Shown: piece after piece, positions 5,925-10,365 of the stretch
How the letters are laid out: each line of letters starts with the position of its first letter
Position numbering within the stretch: the stretch's first letter is position 1
Assembly: GCA_934565615.1 (NCBI GenBank)
Contig: CAKTIH010000082.1
Coordinates: forward strand, 1-10,365
Origin: an uncultured Oscillospiraceae bacterium
GTDB taxonomy: Bacteria > Bacillota > Clostridia > Oscillospirales > Oscillospiraceae
Direction of reading: 5' to 3'
DNA length: 10,365 nt
Notes under the pieces: model-generated
What the model was told of the DNA's origin: nothing
The model's database searches: none
Seen by the model: the letters and a program-made list of their open reading frames with translations, nothing else
Program-made: the position numbers and the translations under genes

Positions 5925-7400
5925 ATGAAAAAAATAAAAATTTTTCCGCTCCTTCTTCTCATGTGCCTGATGATGACGGCCTTCGCGCCGGCAGCATGGG
6001 CAATGGAAGCGCCGCAGCTCAACGGCAAAGCCGCCGTCGTGATCGATCTTGACAGCGGCAAAATGCTCTACGGCTACAATGAGAACGACCAGCGCGCCCC
6101 GGCAAGCCTTACGAAGGTCATGACGGCGCTGCTCGCGCTCGAAGCGCTCGACTCCGGCCGCTGCGACCTGACTACTATGGTCACCGCGCAGAACGACTGC
6201 CGCGACGGCATGAGCGACGACAGCAGCACCTCCGGTCTGCTGCCGGGCATGGAGCTTTCCATGCGCGACCTGCTCTACTGCGCGCTGCTTCAGTCGGCAA
6301 ACGAGGCCTGCAACATCATCGGCCGCTATCTCGGCGGCAGCATCAGCGGCTTTGTGGAGCAGATGAACCAGAAGGCGGCTGACCTCGGCTGCACGAACAC
6401 GCACTTCATGAACACCAACGGGCTCCCCGCCGAAGGGCACTACAGCTCCGCCTACGACCAGTCGCTTATCTTCCGTGCGGCACTGCAGTACCCGCTCTTC
6501 AGCGAGATCATCGACAGCACGAGCTATCAGCCGGAGAACACCGCAATAAACGACGGCAAGCCCATCGGTAACTCCAACGCCCTTATAAACATAACCTCCA
6601 TCTATTCCTACAATGGCCGCTATCTCTATGACGGCGCCAAGGGCGGCAAGACCGGCTACACGCGCGCCGCAGGCTACTGCCTTGTCTCCAGCGCCGAGCG
6701 CAACGGCGTCCGCATCCTCGCCGTGGCTATGGGCTGCGACGGCCCGCTCAATGCGGAGATAGAGGAATGCTACAACTTCGTCGACAGCCGCACACTGTAT
6801 GACTGGGCCTTTGATAACTTCTCCTACCGCAGCATACTCAGCTCCACCGAGCCTATCACGAAGGTGAACGTCGAGATGGCTGAGGGCGACGGGACGGTCA
6901 TGCTCTATCCCGCGGGGAACCTGAACGTGCTCATGCCGAATGAAATTTCCAACGACGCGATAACGCGCAACGTCACGATATACGACCAGCGCCTTGTCGC
7001 CCCGCTGCCTGCGGGTACGGTGCTCGGTGAGATAAGCCTGTCCGCCGACGGTGAGACCTACGGCACGGTCAAGCTGATAACCGGCGCGGACGTCGAGCTT
7101 TCAAAGAGCGCGTATCTCAGGCAGCGTCTCGGCGAGATATTCAGCAAGGGCTGGGTCATCGCACTGCTGATAATCGTCGTTGCGTTCACGCTTATATACA
7201 CGGTGCTCGTCGCACGCTACAGAAGGCTGCGCAGGAAGCACCTTGAGGAGCGCCGCCGCGCCGAACAGCGCAGGCGCGCGCGTCAGGCGCAAGAGGAGAA
7301 CGGCCCGCGCGGCTACTCGACCGTCGATCCCTCCGAGCGCTTCGATGCGAACATTGACATGAGCGACTTCTTCGACGACGATAACAACAATTATAGATAA
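5925..7400 (+). CDS. D-alanyl-D-alanine carboxypeptidase (PBP5/DacF-like, S11 family)
   Basis: This 491-residue extracytoplasmic enzyme trims the terminal D-Ala from peptidoglycan stem pentapeptides, limiting crosslinking. A signal peptide covers about 1-26 (cleavage after AAWA). The penicillin-binding motifs are complete: nucleophile S61 and K64 in SLTK, SAN at 124-126, and KTG at 242-244. A PBP5 C-terminal beta domain follows (about 300-400). Instead of the usual amphipathic anchor helix, residues 409-430 look like a full membrane span, followed by an Arg-rich stretch (432-453) and an acidic end (DMSDFFDDDNNNY), so the tail should lie in the cytoplasm. The ATG is chosen because GGGAG lies six bases upstream and the signal peptide begins there; an upstream in-frame ATG at 5841 has neither. 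The near-consensus promoter suggests strong expression. It is divergent from the first two-component system, a possible regulator. Confidence 0.96.
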   Translation: MKKIKIFPLLLLMCLMMTAFAPAAWAMEAPQLNGKAAVVIDLDSGKMLYGYNENDQRAPASLTKVMTALLALEALDSGRCDLTTMVTAQNDCRDGMSDDSSTSGLLPGMELSMRDLLYCALLQSANEACNIIGRYLGGSISGFVEQMNQKAADLGCTNTHFMNTNGLPAEGHYSSAYDQSLIFRAALQYPLFSEIIDSTSYQPENTAINDGKPIGNSNALINITSIYSYNGRYLYDGAKGGKTGYTRAAGYCLVSSAERNGVRILAVAMGCDGPLNAEIEECYNFVDSRTLYDWAFDNFSYRSILSSTEPITKVNVEMAEGDGTVMLYPAGNLNVLMPNEISNDAITRNVTIYDQRLVAPLPAGTVLGEISLSADGETYGTVKLITGADVELSKSAYLRQRLGEIFSKGWVIALLIIVVAFTLIYTVLVARYRRLRRKHLEERRRAEQRRRARQAQEENGPRGYSTVDPSERFDANIDMSDFFDDDNNNYR

Positions 7401-7430
7401 TGCAGCTTGGCAAAATCCGCTGTGCTTACT

Positions 7431-7606
7431 TGCCTCCCCTGTGTAAGGGGAGGTGGGTCGGCGCAAGCCGAGCCGGAGGGGTTGTTGCCGCAGTTGGGTC
7501 AAAGGACGTTTAGCTGCTATTCCCGTCGCGGCAAATACTCAGGGCTTTATCCCCTCAGTCATCCTTACGGCTGACAGCTCCCCTTGAGAAGCAAGGGGAG
7601 CCTTTC
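7431..7606. repeat. MITE-like palindromic repeat with internal hairpins
   Basis: Two inverted, GGGGAG-rich arms flank a centre of about 65 bases. The left arm (7431-7484) has a hairpin of 8 bp (7433-7440 with 7446-7453) and a 5-bp hairpin closed by a GCAA tetraloop (7458-7471). The right arm (7550-7601) ends in a 10-bp hairpin (7577-7586 with 7592-7601, loop AGAAG). GAGGGG at 7476-7481 can pair with CCCCTC at 7551-7556, so the arms can fold back on each other. This architecture resembles palindromic repeats that recur between genes in Oscillospiraceae and Faecalibacterium genomes; that is from memory. It encodes nothing. The right hairpin, followed by CTTTCT, may also end the carboxypeptidase transcript. 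Confidence 0.65.
7577..7606 (+). terminator. Possible terminator of the carboxypeptidase gene
   Basis: A perfect 10-bp stem (GCTCCCCTTG with its complement, 5-base loop) is followed only by CTTTCT, a weak T-tract. It is part of the palindromic repeat and lies about 180 bases after the stop codon. No better terminator is seen between the carboxypeptidase and the kinase. Confidence 0.35.
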
Positions 7607-7664
7607 TGTATCCCGCAAGTGCTGACTCAGCGTCGGCATCGGTACGTTTTTTGACTGTCAAGCA

Positions 7665-7706
7665 AAGAAATCAACGGGAAAGATCTTTCTTCCTCGTTAA
7701 TTTCTT
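7665..7706. repeat. Imperfect 42-bp palindrome upstream of kinase promoter
   Basis: The arms AAGAAATCAACG (7665-7676) and CGTTAATTTCTT (7695-7706) are inverted copies with one mismatch. They surround a purine/pyrimidine core that contains the perfect palindrome GAAAGATCTTTC (7678-7689). The centre of the structure is about 50 bases upstream of the -10 box of the following kinase gene, a position that suits an activator or operator site. There is no T-tract after it, so a terminator is less likely. Confidence 0.4.
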
Positions 7707-7729
7707 AGCGCCGTCTTAACGGACGAACA

Positions 7730-7738
7730 TGTTATAAT
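7730..7738 (+). promoter_or_regulatory. Extended -10 promoter of the KdpD-like operon
   Basis: TGTTATAAT (7730-7738) is a perfect extended -10 element. No recognisable -35 box lies 15-18 bases upstream (the region reads around GCCGTC), so this may be an activator-dependent promoter. Transcription would start near 7745, leaving only about 11 bases before the ATG at 7756 or 26 before the alternative ATG at 7771. Confidence 0.6.
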
Positions 7739-7755
7739 GGAGACAAAGAAAGAAT

Positions 7756-8889
7756 ATGAGATATGAAACGATGAAAAAAATCGGTGCGTTCTTTTCAAAA
7801 ATCAATTCTCTGTGCAAAGAGTACATAAAAACCAGCCTCAAGGGCTGGCTGATATTCTTCGCGACACTGGGCGTCGCTTCCGCGATATGCGCCATGCTCA
7901 TGCGCACGACGACCTCGGACGTGCATGTCCCGCTGATATTCGTGCTGGCGGTGCTCATCATCTCCCTGTCGACCGACGGTTATTTTTACGGCTTTCTCGC
8001 GGCCTTTGTCAGCGTCGTGTTCGTTAACTTCGCTTTCACTTTTCCGTACCTGAAGCTGGACTTCACCATCTACGGCTACCCGCTCACGTTCATGACTATG
8101 CTCGCCGTCGGCTTTGCCACCTCGACGCTCACCGCCCGCCTCAAGGCGCAGGAACGGCTGCGCATGGAATCGGAGCGAGAGAAGATGCGCGCAAACCTCC
8201 TGCGGGCGATATCGCATGACCTGCGCACACCGCTGACGGCTATAAGCGGCTCGATATCGACAGTGCTTGAGGGCGACGAGGTGCTGACCAAGCAGCAGAA
8301 AAACGAGCTGCTGCTCGACGCAAAGCAGGACGCCGAATGGCTCTGCCGCATGGTTGAAAACCTCCTGTCCATAACGCGCATGAACGGCGCAGACATGGGC
8401 GGCATCACGAAGAACGACGAGATCCTCGAGGAAGTCCTGAGTGAAGCGGTCATGGCTTTCAAAAAGCGCCATGACGACGTCCCCGTCTCCGTCTCCGTTC
8501 CGGACACAATGATCTTTCTGCCGATGGACGCGATGCTCATCGAGCAGGTGCTTATAAACCTCATGGATAACGCAGTGGTCCACGGCGGAAGCGTCAGCCA
8601 GATAAAGATCAACGCGCGCGAGGAGGACGGCAAGGCAATAGTCAGCGTCGCCGACAACGGGCGCGGCATAGATAAGGACACGTTGCCCCATCTCTTTGAC
8701 GGCAGCCTTCAGCTCTCCGGCAACAAATCCGCCGATACCACGCGCAGCATGGGCATCGGCCTGAGCGTATGCAAGACCATAGTTGCGGCCCACGGAGGAG
8801 ATATATACGCCGAAAATCTCCCGGAGGGCGGCGCGATGTTTACCTTTACTTTACCGTTAGGAGGCACAAGCTATGACAATCAAGGATAG
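7756..8889 (+). CDS. Short KdpD-like sensor histidine kinase
   Basis: The 377-residue kinase starts with four closely packed membrane helices (about 31-49, 57-72, 78-97, 108-125), like the DUF4118 membrane block of KdpD. HisKA follows with phospho-acceptor H154 (AISHDLRTPLTAISG), then a HATPase_c domain with N268/N272, D300-N-G-R-G304 and the G2 box MGIGLS (332-337). Full-length KdpD (about 890 residues in E. coli) also carries an N-terminal KdpD domain and a Usp domain; both are absent here, so any nucleotide or c-di-AMP sensing by Usp is missing. The start is uncertain: ATG 7756 has GGAG 13 bases upstream, while ATG 7771 (MKKIGAFF) has only GAG at ten bases. It overlaps the KdpE-like gene by 17 bases and is surely its partner. 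No kdpFABC potassium pump genes are nearby, so the target is unknown. Confidence 0.93.
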   Translation: MRYETMKKIGAFFSKINSLCKEYIKTSLKGWLIFFATLGVASAICAMLMRTTTSDVHVPLIFVLAVLIISLSTDGYFYGFLAAFVSVVFVNFAFTFPYLKLDFTIYGYPLTFMTMLAVGFATSTLTARLKAQERLRMESEREKMRANLLRAISHDLRTPLTAISGSISTVLEGDEVLTKQQKNELLLDAKQDAEWLCRMVENLLSITRMNGADMGGITKNDEILEEVLSEAVMAFKKRHDDVPVSVSVPDTMIFLPMDAMLIEQVLINLMDNAVVHGGSVSQIKINAREEDGKAIVSVADNGRGIDKDTLPHLFDGSLQLSGNKSADTTRSMGIGLSVCKTIVAAHGGDIYAENLPEGGAMFTFTLPLGGTSYDNQG

Positions 8890-9580
8890 AGTTCTCGTTG
8901 TGGAGGACGAAAAAAGCATCTCCGGCCTTATAAAAGCGATACTCACCGCAAACGGTTACGACGTCATAACGGCAAGCACAGGGAACGAGGCCTTCTCGAT
9001 GATAAGCTCGCACTGCCCGGACCTCGTGGTGCTCGACCTCGGCCTGCCGGATATGGACGGGATGGATATAATAAAGGCCGTGCGCTCCTGGACAAGTCTG
9101 CCGATCATCGTCGTGTCCGCGCGCAGCTATGAGCGCGACAAGGTGCAGGCGCTCGACATGGGCGCGGACGACTATGTCACCAAGCCCTTCAGCGCGGCGG
9201 AGCTGCTCGCGAGAGTGCGCGTCGCGATACGCCACACCCGCTCCGGGCTTTCAAACGAGGCGCTTGTCAACACCGGCAAATTCGTCGCGGGCGACCTGAC
9301 CATAGATTACGACAAGCACCAGGTGCTTATCGCGGGCGAGAACTGCCACCTCACGCAGAATGAGTACAGGATCGTCGCGCTGCTTGGCAAGTGCGCGGGC
9401 AAGGTGCTCACCTATGACTTCATCATGAAGGAGCTGTGGGGGCCGCAGAGCAAGGGCAGCAACCAGATCCTGCGCGTCAACATGGCGAATATCCGCCGCA
9501 AGATCGAGAAGAACCCCGCTGAGCCGCATTACATATTCACTGAGGTCGGTGTGGGCTACCGCATGATAGAAGGGGATTGA
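8873..9580 (+). CDS. kdpE: KdpE-like response regulator, OmpR family
   Basis: The 235-residue regulator has a receiver domain with acidic pocket E11/D12, phospho-acceptor D55 (LVVLDLGLPDMDG), S82 and K104 (GADDYVTKPFS). The winged-helix output domain (about 140-232) matches KdpE closely in the stretch LTQNEYRIVALLGKCAGKVL and in the ending TEVGVGYRM. In E. coli KdpE activates the potassium ATPase operon; here no such operon is in the window, so the symbol marks family, not proven role. The ATG has a strong AGGAGG (8859-8864) eight bases upstream, inside the kinase gene, and overlaps the kinase's 3' end by 17 bases, giving tight co-expression. A large hairpin starts five bases after its stop. 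Confidence 0.93.
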   Translation: MTIKDRVLVVEDEKSISGLIKAILTANGYDVITASTGNEAFSMISSHCPDLVVLDLGLPDMDGMDIIKAVRSWTSLPIIVVSARSYERDKVQALDMGADDYVTKPFSAAELLARVRVAIRHTRSGLSNEALVNTGKFVAGDLTIDYDKHQVLIAGENCHLTQNEYRIVALLGKCAGKVLTYDFIMKELWGPQSKGSNQILRVNMANIRRKIEKNPAEPHYIFTEVGVGYRMIEGD

Positions 9581-9584
9581 CATC

Positions 9585-9655
9585 AGAATAACACCGTAAG
9601 GTCATGCCGCGCCGCAAACGGCACGGCATCGACCGACGGCATTATTCTTCCTTTT
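9585..9655 (+). terminator. Long stem-loop after the KdpE-like gene
   Basis: AGAATAA (9585-9591) pairs with TTATTCT (9642-9648). Inside, CCGT (9594-9597) pairs with ACGG (9636-9639), GGTC (9600-9603) with GACC (9631-9634), ATGCCG with CGGCAT, and GCCG with CGGC around a CAAA loop (9615-9618). Only a few bases are unpaired along roughly 64. TCCTTTT follows. It begins five bases after the stop codon of the regulator and probably ends the kdpDE-like transcript, though the T-tract is interrupted. Confidence 0.6.
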
Positions 9656-9732
9656 ACCGCTTCGCTGGGTACTGCTCGGAGTTACGGGGGATTAGTCCCT
9701 ACAAATTTGCTTCTTTTCCTTCCTCTTTTTTT

Positions 9733-9813
9733 CCGCCGCCAACGGCGGTACGGGACGTTTTTGGCAAACTGCGCCAAGCGTCACCCGTGCCGTTCGTCGT
9801 CGGCGGTTTTTTT
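9733..9813 (+). terminator. Nested GC-rich stem-loop with T7 tail
   Basis: CCGCCG at 9733-9738 can pair locally with CGGCGG at 9743-9748 (loop CCAA) or distantly with CGGCGG at 9801-9806. In the long-range fold AACGGC and ACGGG also find partners near 9786-9794, and TTGGC/GCCAA closes an inner hairpin (about 9761-9777). Seven T follow directly at 9807-9813. This is a good intrinsic terminator shape on the plus strand, but the choice between two folds is unusual, and no gene lies directly upstream, so it may end a small RNA or act as a second barrier. Confidence 0.55.
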
Positions 9814-9894
9814 ATTGTCAAAGCGACATTCCCGGTTTGCAAAAAATTAACGCGGGGTGTTTAGTTCTTTGCACTGATTTTATCTGAAATTTGC

Positions 9895-9905
9895 TATCAT
9901 ATAAT
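9895..9905 (+). promoter_or_regulatory. Likely promoter -10 region of the PH-domain-like gene
   Basis: Two overlapping -10 candidates are seen: TGCTATCAT, an extended -10 element with its hexamer at 9895-9900, and TATAAT at 9900-9905. The -35 region is poor for both (ATTTTA lies 17 bases before TATAAT). The transcript would start near 9908-9912 and have a leader of about 60 bases, with a small GGAC/GTCC hairpin near 9917-9930. Confidence 0.5.
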
Positions 9906-9972
9906 CAGTAACAGGAGGACGCATCAGTCCCCGAATACGCAAAAAAATTATAGTGAATTGTGGAGGATCAGT

Positions 9973-10365
9973 ATGGAAGATATGTTGAGCTCGGTTCTGG
10001 AAACCGGAGAAGAAGTCCTTTGGAGAGGTAAGCCCGAAGCCTTTGATACCTTGGATAAGACCCATAAGCCCGTGATAGTCAAGGGCGAGATAATAAAGCT
10101 TGTTGTTTCTCTCGCGCTTATCATCGCCTACATAGTGACCGTTAACAACAACGGCGCTGGAGTTAAGCCGGCTATCGTCGTTATAATCCTTGCCGTCATG
10201 GCATACGCGCTCGCCAGCCCCTTCCTGCATGCCAATACTGTCCGCCGCAAGGTCGAGTATGTCATCACGAATCAGCGCCTTATCACCATCAAGGACGATG
10301 CCAAGGGCGTAGAGTTCGGCAAGATCAAGGTCGCGGCGATCAAGACCGATGATGACGGCCACACC
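9973..10365 (+). CDS. Membrane protein with PH-domain-like motif, truncated by window end
   Basis: The frame stays open from this ATG to the last base, giving the first 131 residues. GGAGG at 9962-9966 lies six bases upstream and sets the start. Residues 11-21 (TGEEVLWRGKP) and 96-106 (YVITNQRLITI) match the typical beginning and the strand motif of bacterial PH-like proteins (the bPH_2/YdbS-type group). Between them lie two predicted membrane helices (about 41-57 and 66-83) joined by a short polar turn with three Asn. Members are membrane-associated proteins of mostly unknown function. The C-terminus is outside the window, so length and further domains are not known. It stands alone behind its own promoter and is not obviously linked to the upstream regulators. 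Confidence 0.8.
   Translation, partial: MEDMLSSVLETGEEVLWRGKPEAFDTLDKTHKPVIVKGEIIKLVVSLALIIAYIVTVNNNGAGVKPAIVVIILAVMAYALASPFLHANTVRRKVEYVITNQRLITIKDDAKGVEFGKIKVAAIKTDDDGHT

Larger units (their letters stand above)
7401..7755. other. Intergenic region with palindromic repeat and kinase promoter
   Basis: This 355-base gap has no credible gene. It holds, in order, a MITE-like palindromic repeat (7431-7606), three short perfect palindromes at 7621-7631 (GCTGACTCAGC), 7651-7661 (TTGACTGTCAA) and 7678-7689 (GAAAGATCTTTC), and the promoter of the KdpD-like kinase. The only open frames across it are tails of shadow frames. Confidence 0.7.
9581..9972. other. Intergenic region with two large stem-loops and a promoter
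   Basis: This 392-base gap has no supported gene. It holds a long hairpin (9585-9648), a T- and C-rich stretch (9649-9732) ending in eight T, a second nested stem-loop with a T7 tail (9733-9813), and a promoter region (about 9880-9905) with a leader of about 60 bases for the next gene. The small plus-strand open frame at 9604-9864 runs through both hairpins, has no ribosome site and is not believed. Confidence 0.65.

Noticed and set aside
7431..7606. CRISPR array or tRNA-like structure in the GGGGAG-rich repeat
   Set aside because: There are two inverted arms, not several direct repeats with equal spacers, and no cloverleaf or anticodon arm can be drawn.
7795..8793. Long minus-strand open frame of 332 codons opposite the KdpD-like kinase
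   Set aside because: It mirrors the kinase gene, has a His/Arg/Val-rich composition typical of antisense frames in GC-rich genes, and no ribosome site or known domain.
9604..9864. Small plus-strand open frame of 86 codons after the KdpE-like gene
   Set aside because: It runs through both intergenic hairpins and a T-rich stretch, has no ribosome site and resembles no protein family I know.
9880..10362. Minus-strand open frame of 160 codons at the right end
   Set aside because: It is the antisense of the PH-domain-like gene, which has a strong GGAGG site, membrane helices and a family motif on the plus strand.

Overview
The window looks like a chromosomal stretch from a moderately high-GC, low-branching member of the Clostridia, most likely a gut Oscillospiraceae/Ruminococcaceae-type Firmicute. 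This is inference from four things: strong AGGAGG-type ribosome sites, the aminopeptidase P / EF-P / acidic zinc-ribbon gene neighbourhood known from Clostridia, the style of the two-component systems, and a GGGGAG-rich palindromic repeat of a kind familiar in these genomes. No phage, transposase, CRISPR or toxin genes are visible.

Left half (1-5763), read on the minus strand. From right to left it holds an OmpR-family response regulator (5763-5071), its membrane sensor kinase (5081-3657, a TTG start overlapping the regulator by 11 bases), an M24 aminopeptidase P (3660-2593, joined to the kinase by an ATGA overlap), an AT-rich acyltransferase-3 membrane protein (2483-1344), elongation factor P (1236-673, with its own sigma-A-type promoter) and an acidic zinc-ribbon protein (606-94). 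A clean intrinsic terminator sits between efp and the zinc-ribbon gene, only two bases from the latter's Shine-Dalgarno sequence. A strong hairpin lies at the left edge. The acyltransferase splits the usual pepP-efp pair and differs in base composition from its neighbours.

Right half (5798-10365), read on the plus strand. A near-consensus promoter (TTGACG-17-TATAAT) drives a penicillin-binding-protein-5-type D-Ala-D-Ala carboxypeptidase (5925-7400), divergent from the first two-component system. A 355-base gap follows, with a MITE-like palindromic repeat and several small palindromes. Next come a short KdpD-type sensor kinase lacking the usual N-terminal KdpD/Usp part (7756-8889) and a KdpE-type regulator (8873-9580, overlapping by 17 bases); no kdpFABC is in the window. 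A 392-base gap carries two elaborate stem-loops and a promoter, and the window ends inside a membrane protein with a PH-domain-like motif (9973 onward, truncated).

How it fits together: the divergent arrangement suggests that the first two-component system senses something at the cell envelope and may control the carboxypeptidase, while its translational coupling to aminopeptidase P ties it to the efp cluster. The KdpDE-like pair probably answers to potassium, turgor or c-di-AMP-type cues, but its target is not shown. I see no clear new multi-gene system. The items most worth a second look are the attenuator in front of the zinc-ribbon gene, the inserted acyltransferase, the peptidase coupled to a kinase, and the structured intergenic regions.
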